This document shows positions 25,574-36,639 of a stretch of DNA of 64,000 nucleotides, piece by piece (positions within the stretch are counted from its first letter, which is position 1; each line of letters opens with the position of its first letter). The stretch covers positions 2,037,501 to 2,101,500 of the forward strand of contig JANCRA010000066.1 in the NCBI GenBank assembly GCA_024362935.1, in the 5' to 3' direction. Origin of the DNA: Setophaga petechia (lineage: Eukaryota; Chordata; Aves; Passeriformes; Parulidae). The translations under genes were made by a program, and so were the position numbers. The notes under the pieces are model-generated. The model worked only from the letters and a program-made list of their open reading frames with translations. It had not been told where the DNA came from and made no database searches.

Positions 25574-26055
25574 TGAGAGGAATACTGGATTTGTCTTTTC
25601 AAACAAGCTGTGGGTAGGTAAAACCAGCACTGGGAGATAAAAGAAACAATGGGAAGGATTCCACTGATTGATGAATGGAAAAGGATATTTGCTTTTACAA
25701 ATAAACTTCAGGTTTGCTGAGAAATGAAATTGAAAGACGAAAGAAACAATAGGGAAGAAAAGTCCTTAAATTCCATAAAAATTAAAAATTAAATGGGAGG
25801 GTTATACATTAGAGGGAAATCTTTGGGGTCAGGTGTTCTGGGAAGTCTGAACCTCTCAAATACCTCAGAAATGGGGAAAGAGAGAAGGGAAATGCAGCCA
25901 GGAAATTGGGATAAAAAGGAGGCTGAGTCCTCCAAAAATTTGAGACCCCAGGGGATGCCCCATGGCCTCTCCCTGTATTGGACTAAAGTTCCAGGACTCC
26001 TCTGTCTCCTTTTTGGCCATAAACCCCTGGTGTTTGTGGAAGAATTTTCCTAACA
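25574..26055 (+). mobile_element. Solo LTR, family F, complete
   Basis: 482 bp, starts TGAGAGGAATACTGG and ends TTTTCCTAACA, flanked by CACC on both sides (25570-25573 and 26056-26059), a 4-bp target duplication. A TATA-like GGGATAAAAAGGAGG lies near 25908. Related fragments are at 16060-16140 and 16754-16857. No internal retroviral sequence is present. Confidence 0.75.
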
Positions 26056-27613
26056 CACCCAAAGGGATCCTCCTTTCAGTATCTAAACCTGCCATTAAAA
26101 CCTCCAAATCTGCTGTGGCACAGCTGCAGGAGCCAGGATTAACCAGAGTGTCGGAGAGCGGGGTGAGAGCGGGGAGGAAGCAGAGGAGGGATGCTTCATA
26201 ATGGATCTGCGAACCGCAGGCTTCAATTCAATTTAACAAACCATCAATCAAGCTGCGGGTGTCACAGCGAAGGGCCGGAGCCGGGACGGTTTCAGTAGAG
26301 GGCACTCAAGTCCCAGAAATCCGCATTTCCCAGGTATTTTCCCTCTGTGATGTTTTAGGAGCCGACTTCGGCACATGAATCTCGGTAATGCGAGCGCTGA
26401 GCCTCATAACTCAGATTGATTGCGGTTCTATTAGACCTGATGCATATAAATCTAAACAAAACACATGTGGATGGAGCTAATTCCAACGAACCAGTTTAGA
26501 TACCATTACAGAAATAAAGAGAAGCCTCTTTTTCTTCATTAGCATTGAAAAATGCTATGGCTATAGAAATGCTTATGTCTCTTTCTGCCAGGTTCATAGT
26601 TCTGCCGCTGCTCTAAAGCTTTAGTCTGATTTGGAAATGTCCTTCTTCAATCAGCATTTTCCTCTAGATATTAATAATCTCAACACTATTTCCCATTTTT
26701 GCAAGTGGTTCCCTTTCATACTCAAAAATAAGAAGTCTTAAATCAGTGTCTTGAGAACACCCATAAACCTACAGCTTTATTTGTAGGTGAGAGGGCTGAA
26801 TTTTTAATGTATACAAACCCCCCATAAAATGTACACAATTTCAAATGTGACCTGTGTAATACCTGGAGCTCTAAATACCTCACATATTCATAGTAAAAAC
26901 AGCAGCACGAAAAAATAACATCCAAATATCTTCTCAACAAACTCAAAATAACCAATCGACTTCTCCTCACTGGTACACTATGTTCACAAGTTATAAATAC
27001 ACCAGAGTTTGCATTAATTGATACACTCTTAAATGATGAATTACCACATTAAAGCTATTTTCACAGCACTTATGAACTGGGCAAATATCTTGTATTTTTA
27101 GCATTGCTGTAAGAAGTCATCCAAAGCCAAAACCCTTCTGCTACCTTTGATCATCCTCAAGGCACAGCCAAAGATTCCTGAGGAAAATCCTGACTCAGCT
27201 TGGTGTAAATCCTGTTCCCCAGCCCAGCATCCCACAGGGCAGCACTCCCCTGTGCAGCAGCACCAAACCAGAGCTCTGGGCCCATGAGGAGCTCTATCAA
27301 CCTTCCAGGATCTTTCTTCTCCTGTCCAGCCATCCTGCCTGTGCTGTAATTGTCCTTCACAGCCTGCCTCTGGCTCCAGGGGAAATCTGGCCTGGCTGCT
27401 GAAGGTCATTGTTCACAGGTCTGGGCCCAGGCAGCCCCTCCATGGGGAGGTTTCACCCCACCAGGTGAAATTGTCTTTGTATGGGGCAAAAAAACTCCCC
27501 AAGCAGTGATGGTGCAACACCTGAGAGAAGTTTCTAAAGTGCCTTCTTTGTAATCCTGCCACAGAGCAGCCCTGGGTGCTGCCCAGAGAGAGGAGAATTG
27601 CCAAGTTACAGGA
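26056..27613. other. Intergenic sequence, no gene seen
   Basis: The stretch 26200-27090 is free of recognisable repeats and mostly AT-rich, with homeodomain-like ATTA motifs. It could contain conserved noncoding elements, but conservation cannot be judged from one sequence. Confidence 0.4.
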
Positions 27614-27866
27614 GAGGAATGGGCTGGGGACAGTGTGGGAGTAAAAAGGGAGGGACACACAGCCATGGTGGGATGGGGATGGTGTGGGGACACAAAGGAA
27701 AGGTGACACAGCCATGGTGGGATGGGGATGGTGTGGGGACACAAAGGAAAAGTGACACAGCCATGGTGGGCTGGGGACAGTGTGGGGACACAAAGGAAAG
27801 GTGACACAGCCATGGTAGGATAGGGATGGTGTGGGGATACAAAGGGAGGGTGACACAGCCACGTGG
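27614..27866 (+). repeat. Minisatellite, 49-bp unit
   Basis: CCATGG recurs at 27663, 27712, 27761 and 27810, an exact 49-bp period. Each unit reads GACACAGCCATGGTGGGATG then GGGATGGTGTGGGGACAC, about 4.5 copies, with an incomplete copy at each end. Confidence 0.95.
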
Positions 27867-29329
27867 CTCTGCTGAATCCCCTTTAGGTTGCTTTTAGAAG
27901 GACAAGCCATGAGAGCCCACAAGCAGCCCTGGAGCTCCTCTGCCTGTGCCCAAGCTCGATGCTGTGGTAATTTCTGTAATTTCTGGTACAGGGCTGTTCC
28001 TGTCCTGCCCTCTCTGACCTACACACAGGAGATGAGGACTGTCCATGACCTCCACACACCCATCTGCCACTAATCAAATAACTTAATACAAAATAAACTA
28101 CTTGTGCTGGCTCTGCAGTAGAATCCAGAGCCTTATCAGTGCCTGGTACTGACAGAAAGGCAGGAAGCAGCATCCCAAACTAACAGAATATTTCCTCCCA
28201 GCTACAGTTTAATTTAAACCACAAAAATCAAACCTCTGCTCCATGTGCTGGAGACTGCAAAGAGCAAAGAACAGCCACAGCCGAAACAGCCCTTTTACCT
28301 GCTCCCTCCCAACAGCTTTGTGGGGCTTTTTTATCTGCAGGTGCAAAGAGTCACCAGGTTGTGACATTTAATTTTATAACAAGTTCACAGAAACAGCTGT
28401 CCTTCACTTAAGCAGTATTTAAAGAAATTTTCTTCCATGCCCTTTTGCTAAATCTTATCCATGCTGGATGTCAGGAGGGATAAAAATATCCTTAACACGA
28501 GCCACTCTTTTCTGTAACCAATTTGGCACAAGGCAGGAAGGTTGGGGCTGGGAGCTGGAGCCTCGGCCCTGCCCACAATCAACACCAACACCTCTCTCCT
28601 CCGAGCCTGGAGGGGGCTGAGCAGCCCCTCTGCCTCTCTGCTCGGGGCTGAGGAGGGAGTGAGACGTTCCCTCCTCCACGACGCAGTGCTGAGACCCCAG
28701 CTGCACCTTCCCATCGCACCGGGGAGCATCTCTGCGAGGATGCCACAGCATCTCTGCCGTGTAGCCAGAGATTTTTCCAGTTTTTCTTTATGATTCCGTG
28801 CTGATGACAGCTGTCACAGTCCCTGGAAAATTCCCCACTGTTGGTGTCCCATCAGCCAGAGCCCAGGCACCGCTGCAATGAGGAATTCCCTGCGTGTCCA
28901 CCTCCCCGCAGAGGTGACAGCCAACAACTTCTCTTTGAGTTGTAGGTCAATAATGGCTTGCATTATTGCATTATTGCAGTGTTCCTCCTCCAGTCCACAC
29001 ACCCCAGCTCCCTGAGCCTCCTCCGGGATGGGGCTCTGGAGATCAGCGTTTCAGCATGCCGGGCTTGCTGCTGGGGAAAGCGATGGCCAAGGAAAATTAA
29101 AAAGATGAGCCGATACAGAGTAATAGTATGTTTGTAAGAAAATTAAAGATTTGCTCTTCAGCTGTTCCAGTCTGAAGAGAGCAGACAGCTGGCAAATGGG
29201 AACGATTGGAAATGATGGAATAGATCAAATTATTTAAATGAGAAAAAAAAAATGAAATTCACCCTAGCCTGGCCCAGCACGTTGACAAAGCAGCTCCCGG
29301 TCCGTGGCACGGGCAGCCCTTTGTCTCTG
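27867..29329. other. Proximal upstream flank of GRIK3, no gene seen
   Basis: Mixed-composition DNA leading into the CpG island. A small repeat GCATTATTGCATTATTGCA occurs near 28959-28977. No exon is supported. Confidence 0.5.
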
Positions 29330-29690
29330 TCACCGAGGTCATTAAACTCCGGCTGCGCAGCGCGGCCCGGGCGCTCCGACCGCTGCTGCAGCGGCCCCGA
29401 CCCCGGGATGCCGCCCCCAGCCCCAAACCCCCCTGCCCGGCCTCTCCCGGTGCCCACCGGCCGGGACACCGCGACCCCGGGGGCATAAGGGACCCCCGAG
29501 AGCTTGGGGGACCCCGGGCACCCGCGATCTGTGGGACAGGGCTCTGCTGGGGGCAGAGGGAGCAGAGGCGCTGCCGGGACCCCCGGGACCCCTTCACCAT
29601 CGCCCCCGCCCCGCGGTGCCCGCCGAGGGTCCCCTTGGCATCCTGACCCGGGGGAGCGGGAGGGTGCCGGGGTGTCAGCGGTGTGACAGT

Positions 29691-29838
29691 GTCGGGGTGT
29701 GTGTGTGTCAGGGGGTGTGAGTGTGCCAGGGGCTGTGTGTCGGGGGGTGTGAGTGTGTCAGGGAGTGTGAGTGTGCCAGGGGCTGTGTGTCGGGGGGTGT
29801 GAGTGTGTCGGGGGGTGTGAGTGTGTCGGTGTGTGCAC
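29691..29838 (+). repeat. G/T-rich tandem repeat just upstream of the GRIK3 promoter
   Basis: Degenerate repeat of about 20-25 bp built from GGGGGGTGTGAGTGTGTC and CCAGGGGCTGTGTGTC modules, roughly six units. The plus strand has a G run of four or more in nearly every unit, so this strand could fold into G-quadruplex-like structures, although most loops exceed seven bases. It sits a few hundred bases upstream of the GRIK3 start, inside the CpG island. Confidence 0.85.
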
Positions 29839-30066
29839 GCTCCACTCCGGGGCTTTGCGCGAGCCGCGCATCAGCGGTAGGAGGGGACAGAGCCGCTCCT
29901 GGGGCGCACCGGCAGCCCCGGCTCCGCAGGTGCCGCCCGACCGGCACCGGCACCGCACGGCTCGGCCCGGAACAGCCCGGCTCAGCTCGGCTCGGCTCGG
30001 CAGGGCGCGGAAGGGAGCGGCCGGAGCTGTGGCTGCCGCGGGACGGGCCGGCGCGGCCGCTCTAAG

Positions 30067-30162
30067 ATGTGCCATGAGCTGCCCGGCCCCGGCGCCGAGC
30101 GGCCGCTCCTGAGCCCCGGGCAGCAGCAGCCGCTCCTGTCCCCGCTGCCCCTGGGGCCGTAG
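30067..30162 (+). other. Upstream ORF in the presumed GRIK3 5' leader (31 codons)
   Basis: If transcription begins upstream of 30067, this is the first ATG of the leader. It opens a 31-codon frame that stops with TAG at 30160-30162, 29 bases before the GRIK3 start. A second ATG at 30074, in another frame, opens a 12-codon ORF ending at 30112. Neither peptide resembles a known domain. Such upstream ORFs usually lower translation of the main frame. Whether they are transcribed depends on the unknown start site. Confidence 0.4.
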
Positions 30163-30191
30163 GGCCGCGCCGGCCCGAGCCCTCCCCAACG

Positions 30192-30306
30192 ATGCCCCAT
30201 CTCTGGCCGGCGCTTCGCCGCGTCCTCTGGGAATACTGGGCAGCGCTCCTGGTCGGCGGCTTCTGGGGACAGAGCTCGCACGGGATGCCGCATGTCATCC
30301 GGATCG
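30192..30306 (+). CDS. GRIK3: GRIK3 first coding exon (glutamate receptor ionotropic kainate 3), partial
   Basis: Encodes the N-terminus of the kainate-type glutamate receptor subunit GluK3, a plasma-membrane ligand-gated cation channel. The exon gives 38 complete codons plus the first base of codon 39. The peptide contains VLWEYWAALLV followed by GMPHVIRIG. Human GRIK3, as I remember it, has VWEYWAGLLV and GMPHVIRIG at the same distances from the start, so length and register agree. Residues 1-31 look like a signal peptide: Arg-Arg near the start, a hydrophobic core, then small and polar residues. The mature amino-terminal domain would begin at the second Met, residue 32. The exon ends G|GTAAGG, donor GT at 30307-30308, phase 1, as in other kainate receptor genes. 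The start ATG has A at -3. Open frame continuing to 30470 is intron read-through. No later exon lies in the window. GRIK1 and GRIK2 have different N-termini, so GRIK3 is a firm call. Confidence 0.93.
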
Positions 30307-30384
30307 GTAAGGGCCGGCGGCGGCCGCGGGAGAACTTCGGGAACGGGCGGAGAGCGCGCTGCCCGGGGGATGCGGTACCCGGGG

Positions 30385-30505
30385 CTGCGGGATGCTCCGT
30401 CCGGGGCTGGGGCGGAGGTTCCCCGGCCAAGGATGCGCTGTCCGGGGCTGGGGCGGAGGTTTCCCGGTGAAGGATGCGCTGTCCGGGGCTGGGTTGGAGG
30501 GTGCC
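30385..30505 (+). repeat. GC-rich tandem repeat at the start of GRIK3 intron 1
   Basis: The phrase GGATGCGCTGTCCGGGGCTG occurs at 30431 and again at 30472, a 41-bp period, with a more diverged copy before it at about 30385. It begins less than 100 bp after the exon 1 donor and is still inside the CpG island. Confidence 0.8.
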
Positions 30506-30639
30506 GGCGGCGAGGCGAGGCGGGGGCTGTGTCCCGGAACGGAGCGAGCAGCGCTGCCGGTGCCAGCAGCCGCCCAGGGCGAGGTGCGATGGGGGTGCCG
30601 GGCACCTTGCGAAGAGCAGAGGAGAGTGCTGTCCCTCTG

Positions 30640-30840
30640 TCCCTTTCCCCGGGGAAAGGGAACGCTTTGCTCCCGGAGAGGAGGAATGCTTTGCCTCTGG
30701 AGAGAGAGGATGCTGAGCCCCCAAAGACGGGGGATGGCGAGCACCCAGAGAGGGGGGATGCTGATTCCCTGGAGAAGGAGGATTTTCGCTCACAGAGATG
30801 GGGGATGCCGAGCCCCCGGAGAGGGGCATGCGGAGCTTGT
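30640..30840 (+). repeat. Degenerate purine-rich repeat, about 33 bp
   Basis: Repeated phrases of the type GGAGAGAGAGGATGCTGAGC and GAGAGGGGGGATGCTGATTC recur about every 30-36 bases. It produces long open frames on both strands that should not be read as genes. Confidence 0.65.
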
Positions 30841-31099
30841 GACGAGGAGGGCTGCGGTACCCGGTGCGAGGAGAGCTGTTGAGCCTGCGGCAGTAGGGTG
30901 CTGTGCGGGGGTGCTTTGACCCAGGGCTGGATGTGCCCAGAACAAGGGACAGACAGCCGGGGGGGCCCGCGGCACCGAGTCCCGCTGCCTGGAGGATGCC
31001 AGTGGACTGGCTCGGCTGCAGCTGCTGCTGAGGACCAGGCGTGTTTCATTAAATTGCTGAGGTTCTGGGGAAAATTAATTTTTAATAATGTTACATAAA

Positions 31100-32399
31100 G
31101 TAATTGCACAGATAACATCCTGGGAATGAGTCTGCGATCTTTCTTTTTCTAATTAAACGAGATACTTGTTTTAATCATGTCATGTAAAGAACGGCACTGA
31201 TTTCTGTTACATCCCATGCACTTTGCCATTGGTACACATTCCCGGGGATTTGCTGTCTGCCCACTAAAAATTACAATGACAGGTTTACCTGCCTTTTGAC
31301 AGTTCAAATTTTAAGTCAGAGAAACCAATGAAATCTGAATAGATTTGCGAATAAGTTTAACTGTAAAAAGAGATAAAATGGTCTGGCTTAAGCCAGTGCA
31401 ACTGCACAGCAGCAATGTGAAAGCCAGAAAGAGAAAAATGCTGCTCCTGAGGGACAGGTGCTTTTTGAAGTGAAACACTGTCACCTCCAGCACGGCTTGA
31501 AGTGGCTGCATGGCCCAGATCGTGTCATGGACAAGGGCTTGATTCCTGCAGGGTGAGCATCTGGTATCCCCTAGACTTCCGTGACTGGGGTGCTCCAGGC
31601 AGATGTTACCCCGTGCACATTGTAGTGCCAGGAATATCGGTGGAAAAGGTTAATGGATCTGCCTCCGGGCCTAGGGCCCTGGCGGCTGCTGAACTTTCAC
31701 CAGAGCCAAGCTGTTTAGTATGCTCAGCCTCCTCCTGGAACAGCTGGAAATGTTTTGTGCCACACAGACCCACTCCCAGGAACGCTCCGTGGCTGCTGAC
31801 AGGGCTCTGCAGGAGCGGGGAGGAGGCGTCCTGCTGTGAGACCCCCCCTCCGTGTGTCACCAGCCTGTCCCCACGGCCAGCCCCGCAGTGCTGGGGCGGC
31901 AGAGTGGCGGAGTTTCCCTCCCCGGCAGGTCCCAGGGCTCTGATCGCCTTTGGGACCGACAGCCGTGCGCGGGGGGGCTGTGCCAGCTGGGCTGCCAGGC
32001 TGGCAGCTCCTCCTGCTTTGGGCTTGGCAGCGGCGGGGCTGATTCTTGGTGCCCAGAGCCGGCTGGTGCCAGGCTGGAGCTCCGAGGAGGCGGCCAGGGG
32101 CGGCTGCAGATGTGGCAGATGCTCGTGGGGAACCGGGCTGAGGCCGCTGGGGCTGGCGGCTGCTGAGACTCCAGGGAACGCTCGCCTGGCTCATGGGGGA
32201 TATTCAGGATACTCAGGAGTATCCCTGGGGGCTCTGTGGAGATGTTTAGTCTCGACTCTCAATGCCTCAGTTGTCCTGAAAATGGCTTTTCCAGGCTCAA
32301 AGCAACTGCACAGAAGGACAGAGGAGATTTCAATGCAGAGACTGCTGCCAACCCTCCACAAAAACACTCGGGTCTGCTGCAGCTCTGCTCCCCTTCACC
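31100..32399. other. GRIK3 intron 1, GC-rich stretch without a supported exon
   Basis: Positions 31850-32170 are GC-rich with scattered CpGs. A 305-codon plus-strand frame (31502-32419) spans it, but it shows no domain and looks like a composition effect. Confidence 0.5.
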
Positions 32400-32758
32400 G
32401 GGCAGGCAGGGAGGGATAGAGGCAGGGAGGGACAGATGGAGGCAGGGAGGGAGAGATGGAGGCAAGGAGAGAGAGATGGAGGCAAGGATAGAGAGAGGAA
32501 GGCAGGGATAGAGAGAGGAAGGTAGGGAGGGAGGGATGGAGGCAGACAGGGAGGGATGGAGGGATGGAGGCAAGGATGGAGGGATGGAGGCAAGGATGGA
32601 GATATAGAGGCAGGCAGGGAGGGATTGAGGCAGGGAGGGATGGAAGGATCTCTCAAGGAGAGAGATGAAGGCAGGCAGGGAGGGATGGAGGGATGGAGGC
32701 AAGGATGGAGGGATGGAGGCAGGCAGGGAGGGATGGAGGCAGGCGGGCAGGAAGGGAG
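32400..32758 (+). repeat. Purine-rich minisatellite, GGGAGGGATGGAGGCAGGCA type
   Basis: About 360 bases of GGGAGGGATGGAGGCA and GGAGGCAAGGATGGAGGGAT modules, mainly 12-24 bp, nearly pyrimidine-free on the plus strand. Confidence 0.95.
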
Positions 32759-33978
32759 GAAGCGTTGCCCACTGCAGGAGCACAGCTGTGCCACTGCCAG
32801 CACTGCTGTGCCTTCCACAGGAACGGTTTCCTTTTACCTGCTGAGAAATCCCACAACAGTCAGCGCCTCATCGAGCCACCTCCTTGATCACTAAAGTAAG
32901 AAACTTAAAAGATCAGGAAAAGGCTTTAATCGGGGCTGCAGGGAGATCTGTGTTTACCTTCTCTCTCAGCTAAAACTGGCATCATTTTGTGACCTCTTTT
33001 TCAGCCCACTGGAAAACTGCAGCTTCTTGTCCTGCATTAATTTGTGCAAAGATACCCTGGCTTTCAAGTAATTATTTTAATTATTAGGTTATGCCAAGAA
33101 GTGCAGAGCACTTAAGTAACTATTGGTTTAGCACTGAAAATCAAACCAGAGAGAAAGCAGGTAACTTCTCAAAGCTCTCTTTTTTCCTTGTGAAGCTGAC
33201 TATTAAATAAATACAGGGAGAGATATCTAAGAAAGGGAAGAAAAAGCCAAAAGCGCTCTTTCTCTCACCAGTAAAATATAAATATTTAATCTACACATCT
33301 AAACATAATCTATACATGCACATGTACAAAGAAAATCTATGCCTTGTTACAGGATGGCTTTTTAAAGCGGGAGTTTATATCTGAAGCTCCTTCAACAGCT
33401 GCTCGGTTATTACGCAATCTGTTAAATATTTGAAAAAGCCGTATCAGAAAACACCACCCGAGCGCTCAGTTCAGCTCCGAGGTGCCCTGGAGCTGAGGCA
33501 GAGGAGGGTGGCGGTGAGAGGAGCTGCCCGTGCCCACCCCGCTGAGGGATCCTGCGCTGCCCGCCCGCCCTCACTGCGGCTGAGCCCGGCTCTTCACACC
33601 TGGCACAGGAGCAGCTGAGCGCTCGCACTGTGGCAGCTAAAGGAGCGCCAGGAGGTGCCTGTGGGACCGTGCAGAGCCCGTTTGTCCAACCCTGCACTCG
33701 GATTAAGCAGCAGCTGTAGCACCTTGAGCGCGCAGACAGAGCCTGATGCCATTTTGCAGAGCTGATGGCACCGTCCCTAACAAAGCAGGGCGGGATGCCT
33801 GGGGTAGGTGGAGCAGGACTGGCGGCTCCAGCAGACCCATTTTGTTGCTGAAGCATCATCAGGAATTCCTCCGAGTGATGCTTTTGAGGGATGATGTGTT
33901 AGTGAGACACAGTGAGGATCGGATGCCAATGGGCTGAGATCACGAAATTGTAAAGAACAGACCCCCAGCACTGGGCAG
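32759..33978. other. GRIK3 intron 1, no further feature seen
   Basis: AT-rich intron sequence to about 33420, then a short GC-rich patch at 33450-33620. No exon or recognisable element. Confidence 0.5.
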
Positions 33979-34236
33979 GCAGCAGGAGCTGGATTTGGGG
34001 TGTCCTGAGTAGGTTTGCATTCAGGAGCTGGGTTTGGGGTGTCCCAAGTGGGTTTGCATTCAGAAGCTGGGTTTGGGGGTTCCTGAGTGGGTTTACACAC
34101 AGGATTTGGATTTGGGGGGTCCTGAATGGGTTTGCACCCAGGAGCTGGGTTTGGGGTGTCCCAAGTGGGTTTGCACTCAGGAGCTGGATTTAGGGGCAGT
34201 CCTGAGTGGGTTTGCACCCAGGAGCTGCTGAGGAGG
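33979..34236 (+). repeat. Minisatellite, 39-bp unit
   Basis: About 6.5 copies of GGAGCTGGGTTTGGGGTGTC plus CCAAGTGGGTTTGCATTCA. Unit starts at 33985, 34024 and 34063 give an exact 39-bp period in the first part; later units carry small insertions. Confidence 0.95.
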
Positions 34237-35609
34237 TGACACCACTCTGTCCTGCTGCCATCATTGCCCTCGGCCACCCCACTCCTGCCAGGAGTGCCCC
34301 TGATGTGTCCCCTGTGTGGGCAGGGGGACAGGAAGGGTCCCACTCTTCCCTTGGGTCACCTCAAGCCCATCTGTGTGCCCCTCTGCAGGAGGAATGTGCC
34401 AGGCCAGAAAATGGGTTCATTTTCCTTATTACATTATAAAAAGCATCACCTCAACGTCTGGATCTTCACTTTTGTGCCAGGATTTTACTGAGGCTCTGTT
34501 CCTGCTGGTATTTGTGGCAATAATCCCACCTCAAGCATGTCTGACAGTCCCACTCCTGTATGTCTGAAGTTGCTGTGAGCAGGATCAGTCTCCAGCAAAG
34601 CTTTTAAACAAACAACCCTGCGTGAGGAATTTATCGGATTTTATTTCTTGTAGTGTCTTTGGAAGCTGTGTTTGCATAGAGAAGGGGTCAGAGCATCGAT
34701 TGTTTGTATGATTTGCAAGTAACACAGAAAAATACAATCAAATTGGAATCCGTGTGAGAAAAATATCATTGATTATTTTACACAAATGCATAGAAAACAA
34801 ATTCTGTGGATAATTATCCTGCTCTGTGTGATTGGCTTTTCTGAGGCTTATTATGCCTGTCAGGAATTTTATTTTGAAACCACCTTCCCACACTCTGCAA
34901 TGAAGTTGTATTTTTAAAAATAAAGCAGAAACAGGCTTTTCCAGGCTGAAAAGGCAGCACCCAAGGGCTGGGAGCTGCACATCCACGGGGGACACGAATG
35001 CTGGAGTGGGAATCCTCAGCAAGGCAGCTCCAGGGTTTTTCTGCCCAGCTCGTGCCTGGGGACCAGAGTGGCCAGAATTCTTTTGGGAGGCTGGCAGGGG
35101 ATGGCAGCAGGGTGGTTTTAAATCACTTTTTGCCTTTGTAGCTTCAGCTGCATTCCCTTGGGCATTTCTGTGACCGTGCACCCACTGCTCAAGCATTTCA
35201 TGGTTGATAAAGTTATTTCAGGTCACGAGACGCTTTGTGTGTCAGATAACACATTCTGGTAATTTCAGCAGGATAGGAGGGCGGCAGTGTAAATTGTTTG
35301 GTGGTAAATGAATTCTGAATACATTTGAATAACAATGTTAACTCTTTATCGCAGAATAGTCTAATTATTTGATCTTGGCATTCTCTCGAGAACTTCATAC
35401 AGGAAATTAAGATCAAACCGCACAGTAGAAAAGAATAGACTCTCATTTATCACGAGGCAGGAGAGACACCAGAGCAGACAGCTCCGTGCTGGGCTGCTGC
35501 CCCCGGGCACTGGGCACCCTCGGGCTGGGGGCAGCACGGGGTGGGCACGGATGGAGGGGAGAAGGAGCCTTGGGGGGCTGGTGGTGAGTGGAGAGAGGTG
35601 GCTGCACAT
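34237..35609. other. GRIK3 intron 1, no further feature seen
   Basis: Unique-looking sequence, AT-rich at 34600-34920 and 35200-35450. No exon or recognisable element. Confidence 0.5.
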
Positions 35610-36262
35610 CTCCTGACACCGGGACACTGTGAGACACACCGGGACACCCTGACACTCACCAGGACACACTGACACATGCCAGGACACACTGACACACTCT
35701 GGGACACAGTGACACACTGTGGGACACAGTGATGCACACTGGGACACCCTGACACTCACTAGGACACAGTGACACACTCTGGGACACACTGACACATGCC
35801 AGGACACAGTGACACACAATGGGACACTGTGACACCTACTGGGACACAGTGACACACACTGGAACACACTGACACACCAGGACACACAGACACACACTGG
35901 GATACCCTGACACACTCTGGGACACAGTGACACACACTGGGGCACACAGACACACTCAGGGACACAGTGACACACGCTGGGACACAGTGACACACACTGG
36001 GGCACACAGACACACACTGGGACACAGTGACACACGCTGGGAAACACAGACACACACTGGGACACACAGACACACTCAGGGACACAGTGACACACACTGG
36101 GACACACAGACACACACTGGGATACCCTGACACACACCAGGACACAGTGACACACGCTGGGACACAGTGATGCACACTGGGACACCCTGACACTCACCAG
36201 GACACACTGACATAAACCAGGACATGGTGACACACGCTGGGACACACTGACACGCTCCTGTG
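35610..36262 (+). repeat. Minisatellite, 20-bp unit, about 33 copies
   Basis: Units of CTGGGACACAGTGACACACA with variants CACACAGACACAC, CACCCTGACAC and CACACTGACAC. The period is 20 bp, and the variants alternate in a higher-order pattern. The minus strand reads through it as a cysteine- and valine-rich repeat peptide, an artefact of the missing stops. Confidence 0.97.
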
Positions 36263-36639
36263 GCACCTCCTCTCGTGCTGCAGTGTCACATCTGCTTTTA
36301 CCATCACTGGTGCAAATCCCCCTCTCTGACCCGAATCTCTGCATCTGGGGTGTTTTTATTAACGAAACCAAGCAGAGGCTGATGTTGTGAGGAGATTCCT
36401 GTAAACCCTGCCCGGAGCGACACTGAACTCATTCTGTCCCCGGCAGAGCTGGCTCCCTTTTCCCCGGGCAATGAGGCGCTCCTTGGGTGCAGAGCAGCCC
36501 TTGCAGGGAATCCGCGTTCCTGACTGAAACCCGGCACCCCCGCCTGTCGCGATATGCGCTGGCGCCCAGCCGGGCCCCGCATCGGCAGAGGGCAGTGCCC
36601 CGCCGCGGCTCCCGCACCCTCCTGCGGAGCAGCGCGGAT

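Larger units (their letters stand above)
29330..30620 (+). promoter_or_regulatory. GRIK3: CpG-rich promoter region of GRIK3
   Basis: Base composition changes sharply from mixed sequence to CpG-dense, GC-rich sequence at about 29330 and falls off beyond 30600. The island covers the presumed core promoter, 5' UTR, exon 1 and the start of intron 1. GC boxes and long G or C runs are frequent (for example around 29460-29525 and 29930-30060), and I see no convincing TATA box before the coding start. This fits a CpG-island promoter of a neuronal gene. The transcription start cannot be fixed from sequence alone; somewhere in 29850-30150 is likely. Confidence 0.8.

Noticed and set aside
29048..29075. 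Possible REST/NRSF silencer site near TTCAGCATGCC
   Set aside because: Only the first half-site resembles the consensus; the second half is missing.
30306..30470. Extension of the GRIK3 frame to 92 codons
   Set aside because: The frame crosses a strong GTAAGG donor at the position and phase expected for the family; downstream residues do not match the receptor.
29982..31118. 378-codon minus-strand frame across the CpG island
   Set aside because: GC-rich DNA has few stops. It lies antisense to GRIK3 exon 1, with no recognisable domain.
31502..32419. 305-codon plus-strand frame in intron 1
   Set aside because: GC-rich composition, no domain, no evident splice sites or match to a known family.
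35610..36262. CRISPR-like regular repeats
   Set aside because: Units are contiguous 20-bp tandem copies without unique spacers, in a vertebrate genome.
35361..36371. 336-codon cysteine-rich minus-strand frame resembling a repeat protein
   Set aside because: It is a translation of a 20-bp minisatellite. The apparent Cys/Val pattern is simply the 20-bp unit cycling through frames.
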